The notes under the pieces are model-generated. The model was not told the DNA's origin and did not search any database. It saw only the letters and a list, made by a program, of their open reading frames with translations. This document shows, in pieces, positions 8,585 to 19,163 of a stretch of DNA of 64,000 nucleotides. The position numbers and the translations under genes are program-made. Source of the DNA: Eubacterium plexicaudatum ASF492 (GTDB lineage: Bacteria; Bacillota; Clostridia; Lachnospirales; Lachnospiraceae); the NCBI RefSeq assembly GCF_000364225.2, contig NZ_AQFT02000001.1, positions 2,480,001-2,544,000 of the forward strand, written 5' to 3'. The number at the start of each line of letters is the position of its first letter. Position 1 is the stretch's first letter.

Positions 8585-9951
8585 ATGAGAGGAAAAACAA
8601 CAAAACTCATCAAGGCAGTTTCAGATCTAAAAGCAGAAGATTATTCAAAAGAACCGGAACTGAACAATATTTACGAACGTTTGGTGAAAGCTCGTCAGGA
8701 ATTTGCAGGTGTATTTGAAAAAAATATCAAAGCTGTTATGGAGATCAGTTCTCTGGATCTGACGATGCAGCATCAGACAGAAAAATAATGGATATTTCGC
8801 GCAGTGTATCCAAAGCTGCAGAAACAATCTTTGGATCAGCCGGCGGAAATTCTATGTTTACGGGTACACAGAACAACCAGCATGAAGAATTGGCACATAC
8901 CATTACTCAAATCGCTTCCGAAACTTCGGAAGTAAACGAAAAAATAGAATCATGCCAGAGCGATCTGACAGACATTCGCGATCTCTCTGCACAGACGATT
9001 GAAATTTCACGCAAAATGCAAAAAGATATGGATAACCTGACCGGCATTATCAGCCACATTAATGAAGTGATTACCGGTATTGAATCTATCTCCTTACAGA
9101 CAAATCTTCTGGCTTTAAATGCTTCCATCGAAGCGACCAGAGCCGGAGAAGCAGGCAGGGGTTTTGCTGTTGTCGCAGATGAAATCCGCGCCTTAGCCGG
9201 AGAAACTCAAAAGCTGACTGGAAATATGGGAAGCTTTGTAGAAGAGATTGAAGCGGCTTCACGTACAAGTGTGAAAAGCGCGGCAGGCACTATAAAGGCG
9301 CTGGAATCCATGACCGATAAAATTCAAAACGTATGGGTATTAAACGATGAAAACCACCAGCACGTGATGAAAGTCAATGATTCGATCAGTTCCATTGCTG
9401 CCGTAAGTGAAGAAATCAGCAGTTCCATGACGGAAATGGAAAACCAGCTGCATGACAGCACCGAATTTATGCAGAACGTCAGCCGGGATTTGAAAAAAGC
9501 TTCGGAACCGGTTGTAGACATTGAAAAAACACTGGATGACTCGGTAAAGCAAATGGGCATTATGTCAGAGGACATTTTTTTCCATCTGGAATACGCGGAA
9601 TTTGCCAAACATATCGGCAATGCCATTACGGCACATCAGGCATGGCTGCGAAACCTGAAAAACATCGTAAAGCAGCGTAGCATCATCCCGCTGCAGCTGG
9701 ATTCTACAAAATGCGGATTTGGACATTTTTATCACGCTATGACGCCAAATACACCGCAAATACAGGCAATCTGGGATGGGCTTGGCAAAAAGCACGAACG
9801 CTTCCACAAATTTGGCGGTGAAGCTATACAGGCTTTAAAACAGCAAAACTATTCCGAGGCCGAAGCAGTTTACAATCAGGCCGAACTGTATTCCAGAGAG
9901 TTGATTGCGGATCTGGAAAGAATACGTATGATTGCACTGGAACAGGCATAA
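8585..9951 (+). pseudogene. Cytosolic chemoreceptor with zinc-binding CZB domain, split at an A-run
   Basis: Two frames, 8585-8788 (67 residues) and 8788-9951 (387 residues), belong to one soluble methyl-accepting protein. The first ends ...MQHQTEK and the second begins MDISRSV; an extra A in the A5 run at 8781-8785 would read TEKIMDIS without a break. The signalling hairpin tip is [20 protein letters not shown] near residues 102-121 of the second part. The C-terminal ~120 residues match the CZB chemoreceptor zinc-binding domain: [15 protein letters not shown] and KHERFHKF. There is no membrane segment, so it senses cytoplasmic cues. Start ATG at 8585 with AGAGGT. As written, the stop and next start overlap as TAATG, so re-initiation or a -1 slip on AAAAA could also yield product. 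Confidence 0.82.
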
Positions 9952-9957
9952 AACACA

Positions 9958-10007
9958 AACAGTATCTGACAGAGTAAATGCATCTTACTTTATCAGATAC
10001 TGTTTTT
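9958..10007. terminator. Bidirectional terminator
   Basis: AACAGTATCTGA (9958-9969) and TCAGATACTGTT (9993-10004) form a perfect 12-bp stem, with T-rich flank on the plus side and A-rich flank on the other. It separates the convergent chemoreceptor and CsoR-type genes. Confidence 0.85.
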
Positions 10008-10299
10008 ATTTTATAAACTGATCAATGGCACGGTTCAGATCTACCACCGCCTGATTGTCCCCATGCTCAACGGCATGTACAATACAGTGACGAATATGCT
10101 CCTTTAAGATCAGTTTTCCCGTATTATTTAATGCAGATTTTACTGCTGCCAACTGTACCAGCACTTCGCTGCAGTCTCTCCCGTTTTCTACCATTCCTTT
10201 GACTGCTTCCAAATGTCCGATCGCTTTCGCAAGACGGTTTATAATGGCTTTCATTTCTTTCGGATCGTGTATATGTTCATGAGGTTGTAGTTCGGACAT
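10006..10299 (-). CDS. CsoR/RcnR-family metal-sensing repressor
   Basis: This small helical repressor family (DUF156) senses copper, nickel or other thiophilic ligands and releases DNA when bound. The family hallmarks are visible: KEMKAIINRLAKAIGHLEAVKGMVE, then DCSEVLVQLAAVKSAL with the first Cys, and KEHIRHCIVHAV with the His and second Cys of the C-H-C metal site. I start it at the ATG at 10299 (97 residues, the usual size); the frame is open to 10362 but that would overlap the upstream gene by 35 bases. GGAAAGGA lies about 11 bases upstream. It is the last gene after the DUF5717/DUF5716 operon, with no transporter or chaperone target beside it. Confidence 0.88.
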   Translation of the reverse strand: MSELQPHEHIHDPKEMKAIINRLAKAIGHLEAVKGMVENGRDCSEVLVQLAAVKSALNNTGKLILKEHIRHCIVHAVEHGDNQAVVDLNRAIDQFIK

Positions 10300-10327
10300 T
10301 GCTAATGAAATCCTTTCCGCTGTTAAG

Positions 10328-11499
10328 CTACGCTTTTTCTTCCATCCCTGATAATTTATCAATGCTGCGTATCATCTCCAGCACCTGCACGGTTCTTGCT
10401 TCTTCATTGACTCTGAGCGCCTTTATAATTTCAGCGCGTTCCTTTTTTACGATATCCAGATTGAACGCAATCTTGGAACGCAGTTTCTGGCGGCGTACAA
10501 GCAGGTCATGTTTGATCTCTACCATTTCCTTCTGGTCTACCAGCGCCTGCGGCTGCTCCGTCCACACACGTGAATCATACAAGCCGCATTTTTTCAGCAG
10601 TCTTACAAGCTTATCATAATAATAGTTTAAATCTTCATTTGTTTTTCTGTATTTTTCCTGTTCCCGCATTGCATTCTGATACATCTCCCACTGGTATTCG
10701 AACTCTCTCGAATCACGGACATGGAAGCGGTTGCGTCCGTAGTCTACGGCATTGGTAATGTTCACATATTTAATCTTAACTTTATTTAATAGCAAAATCG
10801 CATAGTTAATATTTACTTCGGCCTGCTGAATATCACGTCTGCTGCTTTCCAGCCGAAATACAATATAAGCGGATCCGAACAATGCGGCAGCAATAATGCC
10901 AATCCACGCATACTGCAGGTCGTAATCAAACCCCAGGGATAAAACAAGCATCAGTACGGCAGCCGTGGCCGCTGCAAACAGCAGCATAAATGACGCTCTC
11001 CGCAGCCGTTTACGGAGTCTGCGGTTTTCTCTGTTCTGAATCTCCCATTCCTGTTTTTCCCCTTCCAGGTACTGCATATCCCGCTTGACGGTCGCCTGAT
11101 ATTCTTCGTTCGCACGCAGGTTTTTAATGGCATCCGGAATCTGATCTTCCTGACTTTGCAGCATTTTAAACTGCGCATCCGAAATCCGTTTGGACGTATT
11201 CAAAAACTGATCTCTGGACTGGTTTAACTTTGCCACATAATCCGCTGCTTTTTGAATTTCTTCCGCCTGATCGGGAGCCAGATTTTCTATAATTTCAATA
11301 TCATTCAGATAGGAGGTTACGATATAGTACTCCTTTTTTCCATCGTCAATCTCCCTGGCATTTTGCATGAGCTGTTCACAGCGTTCCGCAACCATGCCGG
11401 AAGAAGTTCCGGATAACTGCTCCAGCCCTCCCGGCACCCGGACATCTTCCATTACCTTTTCCAATGCCGCCCGATCTTTTCTTCGCTTAAAAATCCCAT
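10328..11499 (-). pseudogene. Coiled-coil membrane protein of the DUF5716 operon (start frame broken)
   Basis: About 390 residues. A long N-terminal helical region is followed by two adjacent membrane segments (around residues 165-190 and 195-215, e.g. FMLLFAAATAAVLMLVLSLG and WIGIIAAALFGSAYIVF), then a second, highly charged coiled-coil half of about 170 residues. The open frame begins at 11464, but the best start is the ATG at 11499, 5 bases past the previous stop with AGAGGTGA before it. From there the frame needs one more G in the G-run at 11495-11497 to read MGIFKRRKDRAALEK and join. I recognise no enzyme motif. Its place behind an actin-like ATPase and TPR protein suggests a membrane anchor for that system, which is inference. 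Confidence 0.75.
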
Positions 11500-11503
11500 A
11501 TGA

Positions 11504-12337
11504 TCACCTCTTATATGCTAAAAATTCATCCTTCCATGCATCTACCTGCAAATGAATCTCTCTCTTTGCCTGTGCCGGAGACGTCTGCGCCAGCCGCATC
11601 AGCTGCAGCGTTTTTCCATACTCTGCGGATGCTTCCGTCATACGCTGCAGTTCTCCAAGATTTTTTTTCATCGCTGCAAACTGTTCTTTTGAAATATGAC
11701 GCTGCTGCAGAAACAAATCCACACGCTCCTGATCTTCCAGAAAGCAGACTGCCTGAGAAGCCGCCTTTAATGAGTCTACCCTGTGACTTAATTCGTATGC
11801 CTGCTCATAGCAGCTGACGGCCCGTTCAAAGCAGAACATATGGGCATAAGCCGTTCCCATATTGTGCCAGATGTCCCCGCTGACCCTGGTATCCGAAGGG
11901 CTGTCCGTCGCGTGCAGCAGCAGGCTGCGATATTCTTCAATTGCCGCCAGATACCTTTTCTTCTCCATCAGCTGGTCTGCCTTGATCTTACGATTTTCAT
12001 AATTGGTCTGATGGTCCATCTTTTGCAGCTTCATTCCTAAAAACTGCATTTCATTTTTAGAAAAATAACCGGAATCTATAATAATCTGCATGCAAAACAC
12101 ACGAAAACTTTTCTGATCTTCCATCAGCCGCCGCAATTTTTCCGCCAGTTCCACTGCTTCTACTTCCGTCTCCAGCCAGTCGCAAAACGCAGACGTCATA
12201 ATATTTTCATCCAACAGATAAATATTATCCTGCAAAAAATAACACAGTTCTTCAATGGAATAAATATTCTGTTTGGCGCTTTCCAGATAATAAGGCTTTG
12301 ACGCCCGTTTATAACTACAGAAAATCAGTCCGCTCAT
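11504..12337 (-). CDS. TPR-repeat protein of the DUF5716 operon
   Basis: 277 residues from the ATG at 12337, chosen because GGAGG lies 5 bases upstream; a TTG four codons earlier is less likely. The middle carries helix-turn-helix TPR-like repeats (RYLAAIEEYRSLL, DIWHNMGTAYAHMFCFERAV, SCYEQAYELSHR), which normally bind other proteins. The N-terminal ~100 residues are helical with a cysteine-containing region. There is no signal peptide. It lies 33 bases behind the ATPase gene, and its stop overlaps the binding site of the next gene, so it is surely in the same operon. It is probably an adaptor for the ATPase or the giant DUF5717 protein (inference). Confidence 0.82.
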   Translation of the reverse strand: MSGLIFCSYKRASKPYYLESAKQNIYSIEELCYFLQDNIYLLDENIMTSAFCDWLETEVEAVELAEKLRRLMEDQKSFRVFCMQIIIDSGYFSKNEMQFLGMKLQKMDHQTNYENRKIKADQLMEKKRYLAAIEEYRSLLLHATDSPSDTRVSGDIWHNMGTAYAHMFCFERAVSCYEQAYELSHRVDSLKAASQAVCFLEDQERVDLFLQQRHISKEQFAAMKKNLGELQRMTEASAEYGKTLQLMRLAQTSPAQAKREIHLQVDAWKDEFLAYKR

Positions 12338-12370
12338 TTGTTCCTCCAAATCAATGATTCCTGCGATGAT

Positions 12371-13606
12371 CTAATCTACTTTCATCACATACTCCCATAC
12401 TTTGTCACTTGCTTTAAAAAACTCTCCAAGTCCCAAATCCCGAATGGTCAGCTTTACCGAACGATCCGAGGCAGGCTTTGCCTGAATGCGCAGTCTTGTC
12501 GTCTTAGGTGGCCGGGATGGAAGATTCGTAAGTTCCAGTGATTCAATTCTGGCCTCCCGGCTGTTCGGCATCTGAATCCAGAAATCAATCTCCCCCGGTC
12601 CGTCCAGAATGACTTCACATATCCCTTTTGCTTCGTACCAGTTCTCTCCGGCCGAAATCAGCGTATGAAATGCCATTTCATTATCTTTGCGTACTTTCAG
12701 GCTGATGTTAAACTTCATCTCATTTTCGCCCATATACGCATAATTCCATGGCAGAATCCCATCCAGTATTTCAGCTGCGTAACAGGCTCCTTTGGAAAAC
12801 AGATTTTTGCCCAGAAACGCCCGCCTGCCCTGACAAAGCACACGAAGGGAATGCTTCATCCATTCCCCTTCAAACCCTTCTCCGACCAGATAGACCGATG
12901 AAATAATCCGCTTTTCAAACACTTTCGGGATAATTTCCGAAAAGGAAGCATCTTTGTCTTCCGTCAGATATCCGCAGTCCGTCTCCAGTATTTGTACCAG
13001 CTGCGGTCTGGACTGCTTCCCCCGTGACAGATACCAGCAAACCATGCTCTTTCCGTAGTACTGATACATCGCGATATCATGAATCGCCAGCCCGTCTTTT
13101 TGATTCAGCGCATAATAATAAAAGCTTTTCATGTAATCCATAACGGTAATTTTTTTTCTCGGAACCGGAAGCTGCTCAAACACATATTCCATCACTTCCA
13201 TCAACGGCACACTGAGCTTGCGAAACGTAAATACCACTTTTCCGATTTCGATCTTCGGCCCGAGCTTTCCCGCAAGCAGCAGAATTTTTTTAATAAATAC
13301 TGCCAGCAGCGACCGAATTTCGTACGTCTGGTCCCGTATAATCGTATAATCCCGTTCCAGCGACCGTGTCAGCAGATGGCCTTCACACTTTCCCATATCT
13401 GCCTTTTCAAAACGAATCGCCTCATCTCCATATACCCATTGGCCAGATGCTTCTGCCATACAGACTGCCAGCGGAATCTGAAAAATCTCACTGCCTGCCA
13501 CAGAACTGACTGTCTCCGGTTCCTGATGCGTGGTTGTAGCAAAGCTGACCATGGCATAGCTGTCATTTAAATCAATGCCGATATATAATTTTTGTTCTTC
13601 TGCCAT
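12371..13606 (-). CDS. Actin/Hsp70-like ATPase, DUF5716-type
   Basis: 411 residues from the ATG at 13606; a GTG eight codons upstream is possible. The N-terminus has the phosphate-1 loop style of the actin/Hsp70 fold (YIGIDLNDSYAMVSF), and the segments QWVYGDEAIR and SVYLVGEGFEGEWM fit the Hsp70-type nucleotide pocket (compare the adenosine motif VxLVGGxxR). The last ~130 residues look like a beta-rich domain (FNISLKVRKD, GEIDFWIQMPN, TTRLRIQAKP), comparable to a substrate-binding domain but different from DnaK. From memory, this is the protein called DUF5716 in Lachnospiraceae. It sits between DUF5717 and a TPR gene, so a chaperone-like or filament-forming role with these partners is inferred. 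Confidence 0.8.
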   Translation of the reverse strand: MAEEQKLYIGIDLNDSYAMVSFATTTHQEPETVSSVAGSEIFQIPLAVCMAEASGQWVYGDEAIRFEKADMGKCEGHLLTRSLERDYTIIRDQTYEIRSLLAVFIKKILLLAGKLGPKIEIGKVVFTFRKLSVPLMEVMEYVFEQLPVPRKKITVMDYMKSFYYYALNQKDGLAIHDIAMYQYYGKSMVCWYLSRGKQSRPQLVQILETDCGYLTEDKDASFSEIIPKVFEKRIISSVYLVGEGFEGEWMKHSLRVLCQGRRAFLGKNLFSKGACYAAEILDGILPWNYAYMGENEMKFNISLKVRKDNEMAFHTLISAGENWYEAKGICEVILDGPGEIDFWIQMPNSREARIESLELTNLPSRPPKTTRLRIQAKPASDRSVKLTIRDLGLGEFFKASDKVWEYVMKVD

Positions 13607-13665
13607 AGTCTTCTCATTTCCTTCTCTCACAATAAGATTATCCGGCTTGCCGGCTTCTTTTTCGC

Positions 13666-16600
13666 TTATATAATCTTAAACATTTTGCTGCTTAGTATAC
13701 TCAGCTTTTCATACTCCTGCATAGTCCGCAGCAAATCTCTCTCATTTCCCTGTTCCCGCAGATACAGCATGTGGTTGATATAAGCATATCTGCCGCCATA
13801 TCTGATATCACGATATTCCGCACCTGTAATCCGATTGCTTTCTCCCAGCTGCTGCGTTCCGTTTTCCGTTTCTTCGGTAATATAATACTCTACTTCATCA
13901 TCCCGAAACAGCAAAAACTCCCAGGTGAAAATCCCATCGTACCGATTTGACATGGCTGACGCCGTAAACTCCTGCTGCTGTTTGGGCATGCGATAATGAA
14001 TGGCGATTTTGCTGTCCGGTCTGGCGTGATATTCTACAACCTTACGGTTATACAGCTGGTATTTTCTGCACAGGCTGTCCGGCAGCCGGTTGAAAAATGC
14101 AAAATTCATATTTGTGGAAATAAATTCATTTAAAAGTTCATCCGCCATTTTCAGCTGATATCGGTCCGGCTTATCCGTTTCCGAAAAATATTTTAACAAT
14201 CCAAGCCTGCATACAATGCCTCTGAGCCGTCCTTCTTTATACAGCTGGCACGCCTCCAAAAACAGGCTTGCCGGCAAAATCATATCATGTACCACGTATT
14301 CATGCATACAATAGGACCGGTACGCCTGTATAATAAATTCACGTCCGTTATGTGCACGGTAAGCAAGATAGACCTCCTGAATCCGATCCACATATTCCGT
14401 GCTGTACAATGTCTGTATGAGCAGGCGTTCTTCCAGTTCTGCGGTATCTTTGATTTCCAGCAGCTGTGCCGCCTGATAGACACGCATCATCTGTTTGGAC
14501 GGCCCTTCGTAATATTTTGCCAGATATGATACGATGACCGCATTTTGCACGTCCCTTTCCAGCACTGCCATACACAGTTCCAGCAAAAAAGCATCTTCGC
14601 CGATATCTCTTGCACGCAGCATGTAGGTAATCAGATGCGCCAGTTTCTGCCTGCCGATACCGGCATACCCGTAACTGCTTACCAGCTCAAACGCCTTTTC
14701 ATTCCATCCCCGGTCGATCATCAGCTCAATCATCAGATTCCGATTGTCTGCCCGCATGGCAGCAAAGTCCACCTGCATCAAATACGCATCCAGTCCTTCT
14801 TCCATCTGATTAATCAGACAATAACGCACAAGTCCGGGACCAATCTGGCTTTTAAACTTTTCACTGATCTGCGGCGCTTCCATTAAAATACGAAGGAACT
14901 CCACATCCGTTTTGACCGGAACACTTAAGTCTGTCTTGCCGTCCATATGATGCATCAGAAACTGCAGCTTTTGCGGCGCCAGATTCAGGCACCTGCGGAT
15001 ATAATGAGACGGTTTCATCAGCTTTTCCAGCTGACACGATTCGGGCGATACAAACCTCTGTCCCCTGTTATTCTCCAGGAGAATCGCATAATCATTCGAA
15101 AACAGCTGAAAATATGCCAGTTCCCCGCTGATGGGAACCCTCTGCTCTTCTTTCATATGCTTTTGAATAATGACTACAAACGCAGCCATTTTATTCATAC
15201 AGTAAAATTTATGCGTATATAAAATATCGGCCAGAGGTCCTGCAAGCTCCTGTGTTAAAATGCCCTTGTCCAGTATTTCATCATATACAACCGCAAGATT
15301 GTCATCCATATGGCCTTTTAAAATCTCGTCAATGGCAAACTGCTTCATCGTCTCGGAATATTTCTCATAAATAACCGGCTGTGTTTCCTTATGCGCAATA
15401 ATATTTGCATACAGCGCCGCTTTATACGGATACGGCAGCTGATTGTTATACTGAAAATACATCTGAATGACTTTTGGAAGCGGCTGAATATGGTGCAAAT
15501 CCATCGTCAGCAAAAATGCCTCATACAATCCGGTTATTTTTAAATTTTCAGTAATGCCCTTTTCATACCAGTGATGATACTTCGGCTGATAGCAATGTCC
15601 TTTGATCAGATAGGCACATACGCCCGCAAGCATATCTTCATCCGGATTTTTTTCATAGCTGCGAAATAAAATACGGCAAACGAGCGGTTGAAACTGGCGC
15701 ATATTATTCGCAAGCCGCATGACCTGATCCGCCAGATCTTTTGTCAGCACTCCCTGTCTGGACGCCCAGTTCATCAGCAATACCTCATACCGATCCAGCT
15801 TTGTCAAAAGATACGGCTGTTCCTGATACACGGTAAACGCTTCCACATACCACAGCGGTGAATACTGCCCCTGCATAATTCTTGCTTCCATGACACGCAG
15901 TTTGACCTGCGGCTGCGTACGCAGCGTGCCGTTTAAGCGCAGTGTCAGAAAAAAAATCATCGGATGTGTCCCGTAACGCTTTGCAATCTCTTCGATTTCA
16001 TCCAAAAGCCGATCTACCACAATCGGTTCTTTTTCCTTCTGCAGACACAGATAATCGTAAAATGCCCACTGCGGGTCTTTTTTTCCTTTATTTTCTGACG
16101 GAATTCATCCATCAGCCACTGTGCATCCTGACGCTGCTTATTGCGCTGCAGTGCATACGCCTGAAACAGCAAATACCACGGGTCATTGGGCTGAAATTCC
16201 TGCATACGCTGAATGAGCGCCAACGTCTGCTTGGTCCATTCACCGGTTACAATCTTTTTCAGGCGAAAATTAATATAGCTTTTCGTCAGCAAATAGGTCG
16301 CCCGCTGCAGCCCCTGTACCGTACGCTCCTTACGCACCTGAATACTGTCCGCACTGGCCCACACCTGATATTCTTCTTTCTGCACGTCATTTTCCAGATA
16401 AATACAGCCAAAATTATTGCCGGCATGCATTTGTTCCGTATCTATGTAAAAACTGAGCGGATAGGTACTGCCCATAAAATCCGCATCCGTAATATACCGC
16501 TTTTGCGGTACGATAAATTCCTCGCTTGCGGTAATGCGGATTTCCAGAAATCCCCATCCCTCTTTTTGAATCAGCAATTGCTCTTCTATCGGAGCTGCCG

Positions 16601-17213
16601 CTTCAAACACTTCCACACTGTGCTTTTCCGGTAAAAAGCGCACCCGTTCCTTCTTTCCAATTCCGATTAAAAACTCATCCATCGTCTGTTCCGTAATCGA
16701 AGGTTTGGAAAGGCCCTCATATAATAAGGAAGCTTTCAGATCTTTTGGCGCCAGTATATTTTTAAAGGCCGGCGAATGAAAAATATGATACGCTTCCTTC
16801 CAGTCACTTTTGGCCAGTTTTACAAAATCCCTGAGATTTTTAATCTTTCCTGTCGATGCCTCCGCATACAGCCTTGTCACTGTCACTGCAAAGGACAGCT
16901 GATATTCTCCGCCGTTACACACCACACACAGTTCTCCGACCGCAATCTCACCTTCCGACATGCCATCTGCGCGAAACTGCACCTGAATATCGGCTTCTTC
17001 TCCTTCGAACTGAAACGTCAGACATTTCATTCTGATATTGGAAGAATAGATCATTCCCCGCATCCGTATTCCATTTTCACTTTTTATCTGAAAACTGTCG
17101 GTTGCCGTCTGCCCCTCTACAACTTCCAGTTCCAGCTTCTCTTTTGAAAATATAACCTGCGGCTGTTCATATGGAATTTTTCCTTCTGCCAGCTCTTCGA
17201 TCCTTTTTCGCAC
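13666..17213 (-). pseudogene. Very large DUF5717-type protein, split by one lost base
   Basis: Two frames (16014-17213 and 13666-16020) form one protein of about 1,180 residues. The break is in a T7 run at 16078-16084: with eight T the minus strand reads KKDPQWAFYDYLCLQKEKEP and runs straight into VVDRLLDEIEE. The N-terminal third is rich in beta strands (repeated FSKEKLELEVVEG-like modules, as in immunoglobulin-like folds). The middle and C-terminal parts are long alpha-solenoid helices (many HHW, YEK and LL pairs), and the end turns beta-rich again (DGIFTWEFLLFRDDEVEYYI). The start is GTG at 17213 with AGGTGG. No catalytic motif was found. I recall this family as DUF5717, always near DUF5716; it may be a scaffold. 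Confidence 0.8.
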
Positions 17214-17364
17214 GATGCCACCTGCTTTACTCTTGCTTTTTTTGCCAATATCGCTATAATGAACAAAAGGCGATACTTTTTGTATTTGGCCTATCTTATG
17301 AATTATAAACTATTTATGAGTGACACGCAATATGTTGATGAAAGTTCGTTAGGAGGTTTTCAGT

Positions 17365-18456
17365 ATGATAAGGCATAAAGACCATTTTCATGGGAGTGAC
17401 CTGGAAAAAATCGAACAGGTCTACGGCATTAAAAAAGAAGAAATTACAAGCTTTTCGGCAAATGTAAACCCGCTTGGCATTTCTCCTGTTCTGCGCCGGA
17501 CATTATCTGAAAAAATAGACGCAATTACGACCTATCCCGACCGGGATTATGTCTCACTGCGTAAATGTATCGCAGATTACACAGGCACTGATTTGGAACA
17601 TATTATTGTAGGAAACGGTTCTACGGAGCTGATCTCTTTATTTATTCAGATCGAGCATCCGAAAAAAGCGGTTGTCATCGGCCCTTCCTATTCGGAATAT
17701 GAACGGGAAATTGCACTCGGAGGCGGAACAACGCTTTATTATCCGCTGCGGGAAGAAGACGGATTCTTTCTCAATACCGCCGACTTTATATCCCAGCTAA
17801 AAGACGATATCGACCTGCTTGTCTTATGCAACCCAAACAATCCGACCTCTACATGCATCACCAAAAAATCTATGCGGCTCATTTTGGACGCCTGTCTGCA
17901 GCATGGCATTTATGTGATGGTAGATGAAACATACGTGGAATTCGCAGACAATATGGAACAGATTACATGCGTACCGCTTACCAACTATTATAACAATCTC
18001 GTTATTTTGCGCGGCACATCCAAATTTTTCGCCGCACCCGGACTGCGGCTCGGTTATGCCGTCACCGGCAACAGAGATCTGATCAAAATGATTAACACAC
18101 GAAAAAATCCGTGGACCATCAATTCTCTGGCAGCGATTGCCGGAGAGATTATGTTTCAGGATGAAGCCTATATCCGGGAAACCAAAACACTGATTTCCGC
18201 CGAACGCAGGCGCATGTACGAACTGTTTTCGGCGCGGGATGATTTTAAAGTGTATGAACCTTCCGGTAATTTTATGCTTGTTAAGATTTTAAAGCCGCAT
18301 CTGACTTCGCAGGATCTGTTTGACCGCGCCATCCGGCGGGCAATGATGATCCGGGACTGCTCTACTTTCCCGTTTTTAGATGATAAATTTATCCGGTTTT
18401 GTTTTATGATGCCGGATATGAACGACGCACTGGCTGCCTGTATTCTGGAAGACTGA
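17365..18456 (+). CDS. PLP-dependent aminotransferase, HisC/CobD-like
   Basis: A fold-type I PLP enzyme of 363 residues. The cofactor lysine is K220 in LRGTSKFFAAPGLRLGY, D187 lies in VMVDETYVEF, and the substrate loop begins CNPNNPTS. The opening segment SFSANVNPLG is typical of CobD (threonine-phosphate decarboxylase) as well as HisC (histidinol-phosphate aminotransferase). hisH and hisF lie about 12 kb away and cobA-hemD 24 kb away, so context does not decide between them. AGGAGG lies 8 bases before the ATG. It is transcribed away from the DUF5717 operon, sharing the 150-base gap, where TATAAT occurs at 17252-17257. Confidence 0.85.
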   Translation: MIRHKDHFHGSDLEKIEQVYGIKKEEITSFSANVNPLGISPVLRRTLSEKIDAITTYPDRDYVSLRKCIADYTGTDLEHIIVGNGSTELISLFIQIEHPKKAVVIGPSYSEYEREIALGGGTTLYYPLREEDGFFLNTADFISQLKDDIDLLVLCNPNNPTSTCITKKSMRLILDACLQHGIYVMVDETYVEFADNMEQITCVPLTNYYNNLVILRGTSKFFAAPGLRLGYAVTGNRDLIKMINTRKNPWTINSLAAIAGEIMFQDEAYIRETKTLISAERRRMYELFSARDDFKVYEPSGNFMLVKILKPHLTSQDLFDRAIRRAMMIRDCSTFPFLDDKFIRFCFMMPDMNDALAACILED

Positions 18457-18476
18457 CATTTTGAAATGATATGAAT

Positions 18477-18515
18477 ATTCCGATCTGCCTGACCGCATGT
18501 CCGGCAGATCGGAAT
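18477..18515. terminator. Hairpin between convergent genes
   Basis: ATTCCGATCTGCC (18477-18489) and GGCAGATCGGAAT (18503-18515) form a perfect 13-bp stem with a 13-base loop, placed exactly between two convergent genes. Neither side has a strong T-run, so it may end transcription weakly or protect the messages. Confidence 0.6.
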
Positions 18516-18528
18516 CGCTCTTCTTATA

Positions 18529-19161
18529 TTATCCGCACAGCATACCAAGCTGCTTCTCCAGCTGTTGATAAAACCGATGCAGATGAATGCCATCTACAAG
18601 CGCGTGATGGCACAGCACCGATACGGGAATCCACATTTTCCGCTCCATCTGAAAATACCTGCCCCATGTAATTCTCGGATTGCTGTCCGCGGGAACGGGA
18701 ACGGGCTGTATAAGATTTGCATAGGTAAGCCACGGCAAAGATGAAATAAAAAACAGTTCCTGTGCATCTTCTCCATCATCAATGCCGGCTTTGTTCACCG
18801 CTTTTTCCTGCTCGTCTGCCGCATATATCAGAAATTCTTCAAACGGCTGCTGTGTATCCAGCGTACAATAACAGTATGTGCCGTCGTCCAGAGCGACCGT
18901 ATAAGAACTGCGGCACGATTCATATTCAATCGGTCCGTTTTCCCCGATTCTCTGCCGAAACTGCGGTACGCTGTTGGCCGCAGCTGCCGCCGCATATAAA
19001 AAACTGTGAAAAAACGGCAGTTTCCGTGCCCGCACCACAGACAGCCAGTCCGTGATTTCCACATTTACCGTAACACCGGCATAAGGATATCCCATTTGGC
19101 TGAAATATGCATAATGATCTTTTCTCGCATACGTATCCATAGATATTTTTTTATAATTCAT
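18529..19161 (-). CDS. Chloramphenicol acetyltransferase (CatA)-like protein
   Basis: 210 residues from the ATG at 19161, the size of CatA trimer subunits; the longer frame to 19287 lies inside the upstream gene. The catalytic histidine region reads VLCHHALVDGIHLHRF, matching the CatA motif HHAxxDGFH. The N-terminal pattern MNYKKI...DHYAYF and the ISSLPWLTYANL and TWGRYFQ segments also follow CatA. It transfers acetyl from acetyl-CoA to a hydroxyl; chloramphenicol may or may not be the substrate because many CatA-like proteins are inactive on it. The start lies 2 bases after the stop of the DUF1667 gene, so it is the last gene of the glycerol operon, an unexpected place. Confidence 0.88.
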   Translation of the reverse strand: MNYKKISMDTYARKDHYAYFSQMGYPYAGVTVNVEITDWLSVVRARKLPFFHSFLYAAAAAANSVPQFRQRIGENGPIEYESCRSSYTVALDDGTYCYCTLDTQQPFEEFLIYAADEQEKAVNKAGIDDGEDAQELFFISSLPWLTYANLIQPVPVPADSNPRITWGRYFQMERKMWIPVSVLCHHALVDGIHLHRFYQQLEKQLGMLCG

Positions 19162-19163
19162 AG

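Noticed and set aside
15942..16634. A 230-codon plus-strand frame
   Set aside because: It lies antisense inside the DUF5717 gene, has no family features and no ribosome site.
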